Source: Saccopteryx bilineata (lineage: Eukaryota; Chordata; Mammalia; Chiroptera; Emballonuridae). From it: a DNA stretch of 64,000 bases. The stretch covers positions 101,084,267 to 101,148,266 of the forward strand of contig NC_089496.1 in NCBI RefSeq assembly GCF_036850765.1. The letters are read 5' to 3'. Positions within the stretch are counted from its first letter, which is position 1. Each line of letters starts with the position of its first letter. The translations under genes were made by a program, and so were the position numbers. This document shows positions 25,088-37,239 of this stretch, one piece after another. Below the pieces are notes generated by a model. The model did no database searches, was not told where the DNA came from, and saw only the letters and a list, made by a program, of their open reading frames with translations.

Positions 25088-25458
25088 GGTGCTTTGAACT
25101 GAATTGTGTCCTGCAAAATTTATGTTAAAGTCTTACTCTCCAGTGTGATAGTGTCTGGATATGGGGTCTTTGGGAGATCATTCATTTAGATGAGGTGATT
25201 AGAACTGGACCTTCACCATAGAATTAGTGCCCTTATAAAAAGAGACAGCAGACTGCTTTCTCTCCCTCTCCCTCTTCCCCTTAACATGTGAGGGCACAGC
25301 AAGAATACTGCCATCTCAACCAGAAAGACAGCTCTCAGCAAAGCACATCATGGTACCTTGATCCTGGACTTCCAGCCTAAGAACTGTGAGATAGTCATTT
25401 GTCTTCTTTAAACCACCTGGTCTATGGGATTTTGTCACAGCCTGAGCTGCCTAAGGCA
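25088..25458 (+). mobile_element. MaLR LTR (MST/MLT1 type)
   Basis: A full set of MaLR LTR phrases: 'gaactgaattgtgtcctgc', 'tttgggagatcattcattta', 'ttagtgcccttataaaaaga' (promoter-like TATA), 'catgtgagggcacagcaaga', 'ttgatcctggacttccagc', 'agaactgtgagatagtca', 'aaaccacctggtctatggg'. A solo LTR, diverged. Confidence 0.75.
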
Positions 25459-25564
25459 GGTACACAACTCCACAAATATACTAAAAGCCATTGCATTTTA
25501 CATTTCAAATAGGTGGATTGTATGCTATATGAATAAAGTTGTTTTTAAAAGTGAACAATAAATT

Positions 25565-25975
25565 GTCATAAGCCTGGGTTCAATTCCAGTCCAAACTGCC
25601 TAACTGGGAGACCATGGGCAAGTCATTTAACTTCCAAACTTTGTGATGAAGAACTTAGCATCTTTATATCATATCTCTCTCACTTGCTACTCCTCCATCC
25701 TTAGGCACAGCCTCTACAAACCTCAAGTTTCTTCATCTGAAAAGTAGTTGCTTGTTTGGGATCTTTTATGGATTCAGTGAGATAATGAATGTTAAACATA
25801 TCATCATATAATCTAGCATATGGTAAATACTTCATAAAATTACTACTTGCTGGGCTCAAAATTCACGAAGTAAAAATAATATCCACCTCACAAGGTTATT
25901 GTGAAGTAGAAGTAAAATAATGTATATGAGAGAACTTATTAATATAGACCGTTGAACAAATGGTAATTTTTACCA
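25565..25975 (+). repeat. Two MIR pieces
   Basis: 'gcctgggttcaattccagtc' and 'gagaccatgggcaagtcatt' open a MIR that is split by about 90 bp, continuing with 'ctcaagtttcttcatctgaa'. A second 3' piece starts near 25,875 with 'atccacctcacaaggttatt'. Confidence 0.65.
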
Positions 25976-25999
25976 TTAACGGGCATGTGGTATGGAACC

Positions 26000-27690
26000 T
26001 CCCCTTCTTTATCCCCATTGGGACCTATTTTTCATTTAGGGAGCTCCTGAACTAATGCTTGAAGACACCCATGTTATCATCCACCACTTCCATTCTGAAA
26101 TCTGTGTTCAGCTCATCTCAGCCTCCTCACTGTGCCCACATCTAAGAAATTTAAGTGAGCTCATGCTTAAAATTGCTGTTTAAAGGTGGAGCATACTGCT
26201 GTATTTGATATCAGTCCATTCCTTAGAAATTATGTTATGAATGCTTTCTATTCTATCCTTTAGTAAATAGTAAATGCTTTCCGTATTATTATGTGGGGGT
26301 TTTAACACAATGAAACTGCTAGTCTGAAGCAGGGGGGTAAGAGGCTGGTCATGCAGCATGCTGGAAAAATTACATAGAAGTGGACCGCAACCTGAGGGAA
26401 ACGGAGAGGAAAATTGGACTGAAAATGGAGAGACAGAGTCAAAACACGGGAATGAGTCATCAAGTTCAGATCCAGGCCAGAATGCAAACCTTGAAAGGCG
26501 TCTCCTCTGGAAATGAGGGCCAGTGGCAGGGTTTGGTAGAACGGATTGGAGATGTTAAATATTTCATGTGTGGAAATATAGATTCTACGGACGTTAAATA
26601 TTTCAGAGGTAGGCTCATTAAAGGTACCGGGGAATCAGGCAGAAGGAAGAACAGATTCTACTCTCTACAGGAGTCAGGCAAAAAGTACTAGCTGTCCGAA
26701 AGCACCCACCCCAGGAACCAGTGACCTGAAAACAAACAAAACAAGAAACACAAGGTATTCAAGCAATCTGAGAAGGATACACCTTGATGGAACATTTAAT
26801 GGAACATTTGCGAGATGGTGACTGGCAACTGGTTCATTCTAATTATCAAGGGTGACTCATGGGCGGCTGGCCGGTGTCTCCTTAGTTCCAGGAGAGAGGT
26901 GAGCATCCAGGAAACACTGGAAGCTCATTCCAAATGCCACAGATAGACCAGAGTGTGCCCGGTCACTGCAGGGACTTCTCACTGTTCTGTTTCAAAGATT
27001 GCCTTTTAACAATGATGAATTGATATGAGAATTGCAGACACACATTTTATAAACTCTCCCAGCCATTGTTTAGATATGTGCAATCACACCAGAGGGACCT
27101 GCAGCCCGATGCCGACACTGCTGCTGATACGACTGAACTGCTCCATCTGTCTCTACTCTGCGAGTGGCAGGAATTCCTAAGTGACATGAAGAAAAATGAC
27201 CTGGTCTATAGTTTGTGATTGAACTCCAAATCTGATGTCTACAATGGCCTAAAAAATGTCCCTAATCACTAAAGACTCAATATTATGCTACAAAAATTGG
27301 AACGGAAGCTTCTAATACAAGCAGCAGTATTTCTAATACACAAGCAGAGAGCTCTTGCATCAAAGCAAAGTCAAGTTCTGATGAGAAGATCACACTGATT
27401 GATTAACTGATTGCAGAGGCAACCCAGTGGGTACAAAAGTAAGCATCATCTTAAAGGAGAATAAGGCTCTAGTTTGCATAACAAAGCACAGGTGATCTTT
27501 ATGCTACATAATTGTGAAGTCAAAAATTATATAGATATTGAGACGTGTGAGGCCAAGTAATTCAGAGTGCTAAAGAGTGTTCCAAAGGACCCCTATAAAT
27601 GGTCAGAAATATAAGATGGTAGACAACAAATCCATTTGGGGTGTAGGAAAAATCATAAGTGACATCTATTATAACGTTTTTTTTCTTTCA
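26000..27690. other. No recognised gene or repeat
   Basis: About 1.7 kb without recognisable mobile elements, which is rare in this window. The longest open frame (26380-26691, 103 codons, plus strand) has no supporting features. Confidence 0.4.
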
Positions 27691-27699
27691 GCAATAAAG

Positions 27700-29126
27700 A
27701 TGTTGTTCCATCATCTTTTTCCATAGTCTGTGTTGAGAAGATTGCAATTAGTCTTGCTGCTGTCCTTTAAAAGTAAAATGTCATTCTTCCTGTCTGTTTT
27801 AAGATTTGTCTTTATCTTTTTTTTTTTACAGAGATAGAGAGAGAGTCAGAAAGAGGGATAGATAGGGACAGACAGACAGGAACAGAGAGAGATGAGAAGC
27901 ATCAATCATTAGTTTTTCGTTGCACCACCTTAGTTATTCATTGATTGTTTTCTCATATGTGCCTTGACCGTGGGGCTACAGCAGACCAAGTAACCCCTTG
28001 CTCGAGCCAGTGACCTTGGGCCCAAGCTGGTGAGCTTTGCTCAAACCAGATGAGCCTGCACTCAAGCTGGTGACCTCAGGGTCTCGAACCTGGGCCCTCC
28101 GATCCCAGTCCGATGCTCTATCCACTGCGCCACCGCCTGGTCAGGCAAGATTTGTCTTTATCTTTAGTTTTCAGCAGTTTGGCTATGATATACATGCCTA
28201 TGTGTGATTTTATTTTTACTGTGCTTCGGGTTTGGTGGTTATTTTTAAAAAATCTTTAGGTTGTCTTCATATATTCCATCTGACCCATATTGTATTCTCA
28301 CTCCATCAAGTTGTAAATGTTAGATTGTTTTTACACTGTGTCTCTTGTGCTCTGTTTTATTTTCCTTAATTTTTTCTGTTTCAATTTTGACGATTTCTGT
28401 TACCTGTCTTCAAATTCACTAACTCTCTCTTTGCTGTGTCTTCTCTGTTAAATTCATCCAAAGTGTTCTTAATTTCCGATTAAGGACAAGCCTTTTTAGT
28501 CAACTATAATATGTAATGATCTGTGACTTTGCTTTGTCTTGTCCGTTTTTTTTTTGTTGTTGTTGTTGTTGTTTTTGGTAATTGGCCATAGTTTTGTCTC
28601 TTCCCACATTTTGTGATTTTGACTGTGTGCCAAGCCTCATATATCAAAGAGTCCAGAAGAAGCTGCAGATGAAACAGGCGGGTCCATCAAACGGGCAGGT
28701 CACCTCAACCCAAACAAGGGTTTCTATTTGTCCCTGAGTTGCAGGTGTGGCCCTTCCGGCTTTTCACTGGACAGCCTACTGGTCTTTTCAGCTCTTCGAA
28801 GTTAGTTCTGCCTTTCCGCACTTTTGAGTTTATTTAGCTTTTTGTCCTCTAACCCATTCAGTTTCAATATTTAGCAAATGCTTTGGGAGTAACCAGCGAC
28901 CTCGTCCAGTGAAACTCTGTCTTCTAAGAACCACGGAACCAGGATATTTCACTCTGCCTTTGCGAAGCCTCTAGCTAAGCCTGCTGCTGTCCTGTACCAC
29001 CCAGGAACCAGGAAAGACCCCTTTGTGTTTGGTTCCCTACTAGCTTACAATCTGTCAAGCCGGTCCCACAAGACCACCAAAAGTTCCACTTGTCCCTCTT
29101 TTCCCTAGAATGGTCCCTCTTCCTAG
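27700..29126 (-). repeat. L1M-type old LINE fragment, split by a SINE
   Basis: Reads as the antisense of L1M: 'aagatttgtctttatctttagttttcagc', 'tttggctatgatatacatgc', 'tccgattaaggaca' and 'aattggccatagttttgtc'. A SINE occupies 27,820-28,146. The right part (28,550-29,126) is less certain and continues after the young L1, to about 30,180. Confidence 0.55.
27820..28146 (-). mobile_element. Young ~310-bp tRNA-headed SINE (type C), 19-bp TSD
   Basis: Poly(T) then a GA-rich region, the body with 'ctcatatgtgccttgaccg', and a tRNA-like head ending 'ccgcctggtcaggc'. AAGATTTGTCTTTATCTTT is duplicated exactly at 27801-27819 and 28147-28165. Inserted into L1M. Confidence 0.93.
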
Positions 29127-29142
29127 GCCAAGCCTGATTCTT

Positions 29143-30018
29143 TTTTTTTTTTTTTCATGGCTTAATTTTATTTATTTTTATTTTTTTTTAAATAAATTTT
29201 TATTAATGGTAATGGTATGACATTAATAAATCAGGGTACATATATTCAAAGAAAACATGTCTAGGTTATTTTGTCATTAAATTATGTTGCATACCCCTCG
29301 CCCAAAGTCAGATTGTCCTCCGCCACCCTCTATCTAGTTCTCTGTGCCCCTTCCCCTCCCCCTAACTCTCTCCCTCCCTCCCTCCCATGTCCTCCCTCCC
29401 CCCACCCCTGGTAACCACCACACTCTTGTCCATGTCTCTTAGTCTCGTTTTTATGTTCCACCAATGTATGGAATCATGTAGTTCTTGTTTTTTTCTGATT
29501 TACTTATTTCACTCCGTATAATGTTATCAAGTTCCCACCATTTTGCTGTAAATGATCTGATGTCATCATTTCTTATGGCTGAGTAGTATTCCATAGTGTA
29601 TATGTGCCACATCTTCTTTATCCAGTCTTCTATTGAAGGGCTTTTTGGTTGTTTCCATGTCTTGGCCACTGTGAACAGTGCTGCAATGAACATGGGGCTA
29701 CATGTGTCTTCACGTATCAATGTTTCTGAGGTTTTGAGGTATATACCCAGTAGAGGGATTGCTGGGTCATAAGGTAGTTCTATTTGCAGTTTTTTGAGGA
29801 ACCACCATACTTTCCTCCATAATGGTTGTACTACTTTACAGTCCCACCAACAGTGAATGAGGGTTCCTTTTTCTCCACAGCCTCTCCAACATTTGCTATT
29901 ACCCGTCTTGTTGATAATAGCTAATCTAACAGGGGTGAGGTGGTATCTCATTGTAGTTTTGATTTGCATTTCTCTAATAACTAATGAAGCTGAGCATCTT
30001 TTCATATATCTGTTGGCC
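29143..30018 (-). mobile_element. Young L1 insertion, 5'-truncated, with ORF2 C-terminus
   Basis: On the minus strand: the last ~190 codons of L1 ORF2 without a stop (29451 to about 30018), then the 3' UTR and an A tail. The protein shows the cysteine-rich C-terminal segment ([18 protein letters not shown]) and '[12 protein letters not shown]'-like and '[10 protein letters not shown]' motifs typical of mammalian L1. GCCAAGCCTGATTCTT flanks it exactly (29127-29142 and 30019-30034). It lacks the endonuclease and reverse transcriptase parts, so it cannot move itself. The open frame extends a few codons into the flank and is not a host gene. Confidence 0.95.
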
Positions 30019-30510
30019 GCCAAGCCTGATTCTTAGTCGTCATCAAGAACTGGCAAATATTCCCGGGCCAGAAAATGGCCGGAGATGGTCAGCTCACCTG
30101 TGAAGGACTCCGCCCTCTCTGGAGTTTTAGCTCACACGGTACTCGATGTTTCTACAGCTCTTTGATGGCTTTTAAACTATGAATTTTATAACGTGTCTTT
30201 CTCCCTCACTTTGACAGAAAAAGCACTGACCTGTCGTGAGCTCCTGTACTCTCCACCTAGAAGCAGAAGTCAGAAATTGGCTTGTAATAGCCTTCAAAAG
30301 ATTACTTGTCAAAGTTGAGACCTCTGACACAGAGTCCTTACAAATTCCCAGATGGGTTGTCCTCAGTCACCTTTCTATTATCCTCTTTCTGCTTTTACTA
30401 CAGCAATGCCGATACTACATAACTAATTCTTCACCTTGGATTGTCACTATCTTTCCAAACTTGTTACTCTTGACTTCCTCCAACCATTCTTCCCCATTAC
30501 CACCCAACTA

Positions 30511-30513
<3 letters not shown>

Positions 30514-30559
<46 letters not shown>
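30514..30559 (+). repeat. (CA)n microsatellite within L2 remnant
   Basis: About 23 CA units. The sequence to its right (about 30,590-30,900) is an L2 fragment with 'cccatgcctagaatgcttgt', 'ccggggaagctttccttgct' and 'ctgaaggtcagaggctcagt'. Confidence 0.85.
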
Positions 30560-30561
<2 letters not shown>

Positions 30562-31129
30562 CATTTCAGCAATACTATTTGTAGCTCCCTCCAATAAATC
30601 ACGATTTCCCATGCCTAGAATGCTTGTTCCTTCATTTTCATAGCTAACTCCTCATCTCTTCCGAGCTTTCTCCTCTCCGGGGAAGCTTTCCTTGCTCCCA
30701 TCCACTGCTTCCTTCTCTCACTCCATTCATTGTTCTGTAACACAGTCCGAGCACCCCCTTGTGTTGAAACGATGAAACGATCTGTTTACTGACTTGTTTC
30801 TTCCCTTCACCCACTCCCATCACACCAGATGGGTTCCTGAAGGTCAGAGGCTCAGTCTCTTTGGTCTTGTTGTCTCCAGGACCTGGCGTGAGGGTTGGTA
30901 TTAACGTTGGTGGGACTGTCCAGGCCCCAGGGGGCCCTGCTGCATTTTTTTTCCAGGATTCTAGATAAGAGCATGACCATTAGGGTTCTCACCTCCTGGC
31001 TATTTGACATTGACTTTTTTAAAGGTACATTTCTTGAGGGCTCACAAGTACCAAAATATAAAATAAGCAGGAATTCTTCTTGGACTAAAATGGACTCACC
31101 AATGATTTATTCTTTCCTTACTCAGTAAC

Positions 31130-31345
31130 ACTAGCTGACACGTACATAACTCGTACCAGGTACCAAGCACTTCACATGTGTCGTCTTGTTTCATCTTCCT
31201 AACCACCTGCACCGAGAGACACTACTGTTTTCCCCATGTTCCCGGGGAGGAAGGTGAGCACAGGGGTTAAAGAAGTAGCTGCTACGACATGGACGAAAGT
31301 GGTGTGGTTCCCAGAACCATGAGATTAACCACTGTGCTAACCTGC
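31130..31345 (+). repeat. Ancient SINE-like repeat
   Basis: Order of parts: 'gtaccaagcacttcacatgt', 'tttcatcttcctaaccacc', 'ttttccccatgttcccgg', 'gaggaaggtgagcacaggg', as in the widespread ancient repeat with 'fall in threshold .. pay cattttacagatgagg' layout. Strongly diverged; family not assigned. Confidence 0.45.
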
Positions 31346-31379
31346 TCGCCCTCTTTCTTCCTTTGTCCCTTTCTCTTAA

Positions 31380-31925
31380 ATGTTTAAGTATATAAGTAGT
31401 ACACTGCTATATTTACATTGTAAAAAAATATTCAGAAACAAACTAGAAGCCCATTTTAATCCAACTTCCTTCCCCAGAGGTAATTGCTGCAATTTGTTGG
31501 CTATTTCTAGACCTTTTTTCTTTGTTTACATACATATATACATTGTATACATGCATAGAAAAACACAGAGATGTATTCTTTACAGATTGCTGTTTTCATT
31601 TAATAATTTGCCTTAAAGATTTTTCTATATCAATGCATAGAAATCTATTTTATTCTTTGCTGCATAGTATGGATATATTCCACAGTCTGGATGCAATATA
31701 TTTTAGTTAACCATTTTTCCTTTGTTTGTCACTTATGTTGTTTTATATTGCACTGTTACAAATAATGCTATGTTGAGTATCCTTGCGTGCATCCCTTTAG
31801 GATTATTTGCAGATAGATGTCTAGGAAAGATGCTTAGAAATAAAATAGCTGGGGATGAAGGTCCTGTTGATTTTTTTTAATGGTGATGCCAAGCTGTCCT
31901 CCAGTGAGCAGTGACGTTTACTCTT
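31380..31925 (-). repeat. L1-type old LINE fragment
   Basis: Contains the antisense phrases 'tgctgcatagtatggatatattccacagtc', 'ttagttaaccatttttcctt', 'gttacaaataatgctatgtt' and 'tgatgccaagctgtcctcc', diagnostic of the L1 3' region in reverse. Confidence 0.65.
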
Positions 31926-32886
31926 TGTCATTCACAGACTAGAAGAGTCGCGGCTACTGTGTCCCCAGGAACTCATTCTGTATAGGAGAACCCTCCCACT
32001 CTGACACAGGAGGGGGAACCGGAGCTCCCTCCCCGCTATCCCATCTTCACGATGGAGGAGTTTCGATACAAGTTGTAGAACAAGCAAGTTCCCTGAGAAT
32101 GCACAATATGAATCCCAAAAAGAGAGAGGGCAGGCCGGAAGGAAGTGAAGGTGGCCAAAGCGCTTTTTCTCCTCTGAGTCTCTCTTTTCTATATTTTGTG
32201 AACCATGTGGTCAGACTAAGCCTATGGGTGTCGCCTTGGCCCCTGAGAGATCATACTGGACAGGGCAGGGTTCAGGGTTTGGAGAGCACGGAGCAAGCAG
32301 CTTTCTGCTCCAATCCTTTAAGGAAGTTGAGGGCAAGGGACCAGAAATGGTGAGCACTGAACATCTAGCTACAAGCAGTTACCCTGTGATTGCCTGAGGG
32401 TCCCTTGTGCATATGTGTCTCGTGACTCCAGAATAGTCACAGTGGCTGTCAGTGGCATTAGAATCACTTCTTGTGAGACACAACCAACAAGTATTTGAAT
32501 AAATTTATTTCCCTTTAATGGCTTTAAAACCCGAGGCAAGTACTAGTGTCATTTTAGATACATCATTTATAATGCTATTTTTAAAATGTTATTTCCATAT
32601 ATTATTTATAATGATATTTTAAATTTTATCTCACTTAAGGTTACTCTTAGTGTAGATGGTAAGCTGAGGGGACTCTGAGCACTTCTCCGTTGTTGTTTTC
32701 AATAATAAATGCAGCCCCATCCTTATACCTTCACTGGGTCCCTAATGAGAAACAAGCTGCATTTTTACCACAAGATTAAAACTGCAGAGCTCTCCGATAC
32801 CAAACTAAGTGATTAAATATAATCATATAACCAGAGCATTATTATCATCACAGTCTAATAATCTTCACAACAGAGAATATTATTGA

Positions 32887-33545
32887 TTTTTAGATTTTAT
32901 TTATTCATTTTTAGAGAGAGAGAAAGAGAGAGAGAGAGAAGGTGGAGAAGAACAGGAAGCTTCAACTCCCATTTGTGACTTGACCAGGCAAGCCCAGGGT
33001 TTTGAACCAGTTTATCCAGGGGTCCCCAAACTTTTTACACAAGGGGCCAGTTCACTGTCCCTCAGACCATTGGAGGGCCGGACTATAAAAAAAATTATGA
33101 ACAAATCCCTATGCACACTGCACATCTTATTTTAAAGTAAAAAAACAAAACGAGAACAAATACAATTTTTAAAATAAGGAACAAGTAAATTTAAATCAAC
33201 AAACTGACCAGTATTTCAATGGAATCTATGGGCCTGCTTTTGGCTAATGAGATGGTCAATGTCCGGTTCCATATTTGTCACTGCTAGCCGTAACAAGTGA
33301 TATGACGTGCTTCCGGAGCCATGATGCGTGCGTCCTGCGTCACCGGAAGTGGTACTGTGTGTGAGTGATGCTACACTTTGTGGCACCGCCACATACAGTG
33401 CTCCTCTCACTGACCACCAATGAAAGAGGTGCCCCTTCTGGAAGTGTGGCGGGGGCCGGATAAATGGCCTCAGGGGGCCACATGCGGCCCGCGGGCCATA
33501 ATTTAGGGACCCTGAATTTATCTATTGTGCCACCACAGGTCAGGC
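32887..33545 (-). mobile_element. ~200-bp SINE (type B), split by a hAT insertion
   Basis: The minus-strand type B SINE runs from the T/GA-rich tail at 32,887 to 'ttttgaaccag' at 33,010. It resumes after the hAT with 'tattgtgccaccacaggtcaggc' ending at 33,545. About 28 bp normally present between these two parts is missing, probably lost before the hAT arrived. Confidence 0.88.
33017..33514. mobile_element. hAT nonautonomous transposon inside a SINE
   Basis: The ends CAGGGGTCCCCAAACTTTTT and ATAATTTAGGGACCCTG are inverted repeats. The flanks AGTTTATC (33009-33016) and AATTTATC (33515-33522) match at 7 of 8 positions. The 498-bp element carries 'catgcggcccgcgggccat' near its right end. The copy at 58,593-58,783 is a shorter relative in the opposite orientation. 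Confidence 0.9.
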
Positions 33546-33952
33546 TGGAGAAGATTATTAAACTTATTAAATGAACAAAAATCCAAATATGCTCTTAAAA
33601 TGTGTTTGTTCAGAGAAAAACAAAGGCATTTATGGCCTAATAGCTTTATTGGTGCTTTTCTCTCTCATTCTATTTGGGTTACCATAAATATTTCAATTCT
33701 TTTCAGTGATTCTAGCTCTTCATCTTACTAGCACATACTTAGTAACTTAAAGCATAAATACTATTGGTGTTCTGCTCAAGTGAGGCTACCAAGCTGAGAA
33801 ACTAGGAACTGAGAATGTCCTAAAGTTTAATACTGCCACCTTCAGGACTCTAGCCCTTATTCAAAAACTCTAGAATGTCACAGAGGAATAGTTTGATATT
33901 CCTGTCTCTCTCCCCCATCCTCTCTCACTAAAGTAAAAAAATACAAATTAAA

Positions 33953-34191
33953 TTTTTTTTCTTTTCTTTTTTTATTCAGTGAGAGGAGGGGAAGCAGAGA
34001 AACAGACTCCTGCATGTGATCTGACCAGGATCCTCCCGGCAAGCCCACTAGGGACAATGCTCTGCCCATCTGGGGCATTGCTCCATTGCTCAGCAACCAA
34101 GCTCTTCTTAGTGCCTGAGGCAGAGGCCATGGAGCCATCCTCAGCACTTGGGGCCAACTTGCTCTAATCTAGCCATTGCTTCAGGAGGGAA

Positions 34192-34238
<47 letters not shown>

Positions 34239-34359
34239 AGCGAGAGGGGGGGGTGGAGAAGCAGATAGGCACCATTCCTGTATGCCCTGACCTGGAATTG
34301 AACCCGGGACATTCACACGCCAGGCCAGTGCTCTACCATTGAGCCAAATGGTCAGAGCC
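33953..34359 (-). mobile_element. Type A SINE, older copy
   Basis: Minus-strand type A SINE with a (GA)n expansion at 34,198-34,236 and the tRNA-like head near 34,290-34,359. More diverged than the 7.9-kb copy. Confidence 0.88.
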
Positions 34360-34380
34360 AAAAAAAAATGTTTTTAAAAA

Positions 34381-34486
34381 GCTCTGGCCAGATAGCTTCA
34401 TTGGTTAGAGCGTTGTCCTGAAGCACAGAAGTCACCAGTTTGATCCCTGGTCAGGGCACATACAGGAACATACCAATGTTCCTGTC

Positions 34487-34520
<34 letters not shown>

Positions 34521-34558
34521 CCTTCCTCTCTCACTAAAATCAATTAATAAAAAAAATT
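34381..34558 (+). mobile_element. Short tRNA-headed SINE (~180 bp)
   Basis: The head 'gctctggccagatagcttcattggttagagcg' has an A box and 'agtttgatccctgg' a B-box-like stretch. A (CTGT)n/(CT)n tract and A-rich tail follow. It stands head-to-head with the type A SINE 21 bp to its left. Confidence 0.8.
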
Positions 34559-34952
34559 TTAAACCTCTAGAATGTTAAAAATACATGTAATTTAGTTTTC
34601 CCCCCTTTCCCCCCAAAAGTCTCCACTTATTTAACGTATACTCGGTACCAGACCTCATGCGAAGAACCGTGTAATACTCTTTGTACTATTTATTCCTATA
34701 CAATAAATCTTTTATTTTCAGATTTTTCCCCTGAGCTGTGTCAAATAAGTGGTGGGGATTTTCAACCCAGGTTTGTTTGACTCTGAGATTTATGACTTAT
34801 TCAGAGCTTTTCCTGGACTCCAGAGAAAAAACATTTGTAAGATATCTAAGTATAGAATTCTAGATGTTTTTCTTTTTATATTTTTCTGTATTTTTCAACT
34901 TTTTCAATAAGAGAATAAGTTACCTTAATCATCATAAAAATAATTAAAAGGT

Positions 34953-35130
34953 GCCTGACCTGTGGTGGCGCAGTGGATAAAGCGTTGACCTGGAAATGCT
35001 GAGGTCACCGGTTCGAAACCCTGGGCTTGCCTGGTCAAGGCACATATGGGAGTTAATGCTTCCAGCTCCTCCCCACCTTCTCTCTCTCTGTCTCTCCCTA
35101 TCCTTTCTAAAATGAATAAATTTAAAAAAA
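34953..35130 (+). mobile_element. ~200-bp SINE (type B)
   Basis: The head starts GCCTGACCTGTGGTGGCGCA, with the B box 'ggttcgaaacc', then 'gcctggtcaaggcacatatg', a CT-rich tract and an A-rich tail. Well preserved. Confidence 0.9.
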
Positions 35131-35343
35131 TTAGAAAAAAAAAGAGGTTTTATATTTGCAGAATAAATAATAAGAGGAATATAGCAGAGTATATGAAAAC
35201 CACTAGCTATTCAAGTTTAACATACATAGCATATTACCAAATAGTGCCCCCTAGGGCAAAGTTTACTTCTCAGATAAATATTTAAACTTTCATTCCATTT
35301 TACAGCTTATAAATCAACACGTTACAATATCTGTGAACTAAAA

Positions 35344-35641
35344 CAGTGGTCCCCAACCCCTCGGGCCACAGACTGGTACCGGTCTGTGGGCCATTTGGTA
35401 CCGGTCCACAGAGAAAGAATAAATAACTTACATTATTTCCCTTTTATTTATATTTAAGTCTGAACAACGTTTTATTTTTAAAAAATGACCAGATTCCCTC
35501 TGTTATATCCGTCTAAGACTCACTCTTGACGCTTGTCTCGGTCACGTGATACATTTATCCGTCCCACCCTAAAGGCCGGTCCGTGAAAATATTTTCTGAC
35601 ATTAAACCGGTCCGTGGCCCAAAAAAGGCTGGGAACCACTG
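35344..35641. mobile_element. hAT nonautonomous transposon with perfect 8-bp TSD
   Basis: The ends CAGTGGTCCCCAACCCC and GGCTGGGAACCACTG are inverted repeats. AACTAAAA is duplicated exactly (35336-35343 and 35642-35649). Contains repeated 'taccggtcYgtggg' motifs near the left end and 'ccggtccgtg' near the right. 298 bp, noncoding. Confidence 0.92.
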
Positions 35642-36379
35642 AACTAAAATACCTAAAGGTGCTACCTTTCAAAACTCATGATTCCTTAGACTAATTCTTA
35701 GGTGGTTTCACAACACGAGATATGGAAAAGGACTGTGTCCTATGTTCTGTGTAGCACTATCTTTGCTGTCGCAGCTCAAAAGATAATAAATAATGGTTAG
35801 AACCAGAAAGCAAAGGAACTTTTCTGATAAAAAATCAAAGGCTCTTGCATTGAAATTCAAAAGAAATTCTTCTTCTTCTTCCAAACGCAATATATAATAA
35901 AGAAATAAGTTACTGAGGGACTTTATGAATTTCATAAAGGGGATAGTTTTCCCTGGGCTTTGTAAGAAGACAGACCTCTGGGATAAGAACAAGCATCCCT
36001 AGCAGAATAGGCAGGGGGTAGAGAACATGATTATAGATGCAATGGACCATTGAGATTCTATTCTTGCATAATTCTATCTGATATCATTCAGGGGTAATAT
36101 GATTGCAAGGCTGTGGTTTGTATTTTTGGATTCTAGAATTAAACTTATTATGATAATATTGTAGTTTTGGTGAATAGAAAATCTCATACTAGGGAAAAAA
36201 TCATTTTTTAAGAGCATCAATACAATCATTTCTTTTTCTTCTTAATACTTACATTTAATGGGATTATAGTTAGTTTTTTTCTAAAGTAGAAAGAGATTTA
36301 TTGCTACTTTTAAAAGAGAGAAAAATATATTACTTGCAGATAAATAATTTTCTATTATAAAATCCAAGAGTATTTATAT

Positions 36380-36560
36380 GCTACTTGAACTACAGAATAT
36401 GGTTTAAAACAAAATACACATACAAAAAGCCAAAGCTATTTTATATATCAGAAGTAGCCAGCTTCAAAATACAAGGAAAATTCCTATTTACAATATCATG
36501 AAAAACTAAAAAATTCTCAAAATATCATTAAAAGTATAAAAAACAAACACTGTAGCTTAT
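36380..36560 (+). repeat. Possible L1 ORF2 fragment
   Basis: 'agctattttatatatcagaa' and 'aattcctatttacaatatca' resemble a part of L1 ORF2 in sense orientation. Short and diverged. Confidence 0.4.
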
Positions 36561-36584
36561 TAGAATTAGACCACATGGGGCTTT

Positions 36585-36896
36585 TTTTTTTTTTTAACAG
36601 AGAGAGAGAGAGAGTCAGAGACAGGGACAAAGAGAGATGAGAAGCATCAATCAATTAGTTTTTTGTTGTGACACTTTAGTTGTTCATTGATTGCTTTCTC
36701 ATATGTGCCTTGACCGCGGGCCTTCAGCAGACTGAGTAACCCCTTTACTCGAGCCAAGCGACCTTGAGTCCAAGCTGGTGAGCTTTGCTCAAAACAGATG
36801 AGCCCGTGCTTAAGCTGGCGACCTCAGGGTCTCAAACCTGGGTCCTGGGCATTCCAGCCCGACGCTCTATCCACTGCACCACCACCTGGTCAGGCA
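36585..36896 (-). mobile_element. ~310-bp SINE (type C)
   Basis: Minus-strand type C SINE with 'ctcatatgtgccttgaccgc' and the head ending 'acctggtcaggc'. The flanks ACCACATGGGGCTTT (36570-36584) and ACCACACAGGGCTTT (36897-36911) match at 13 of 15. Confidence 0.92.
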
Positions 36897-37239
36897 ACCA
36901 CACAGGGCTTTGAATCTCTTCGTTAGTGAGTGGTGGGACAATAAGACTGCATTATATTTAGTTTTGAGCAAACTTCAAAATTTATCTCTCTTGTGTGAAA
37001 ACTTCATTTACATAAAAATTAGTATTTTAAAAAATATTAATAGCCTTATTAAACAATACAGGATAAATAGTACAGTATTACACTCAGATTAGCCAAGCAG
37101 CTCTCAGAAAATTATTTGATTAGACTGCCACCTACAGGTGGCAAAACAAGCCGAGTAGCATCGGTAAAATGTCTTCATCAGGCATTGTATTAAGGAAAGT
37201 ACAAATCGGTAGTTACAAAATAGTCACAGGGATGTCAGG

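Noticed and set aside
29451..30023. 190-codon gene on the minus strand
   Set aside because: It is the C-terminal part of L1 ORF2 in a 5'-truncated insertion with exact target duplication.
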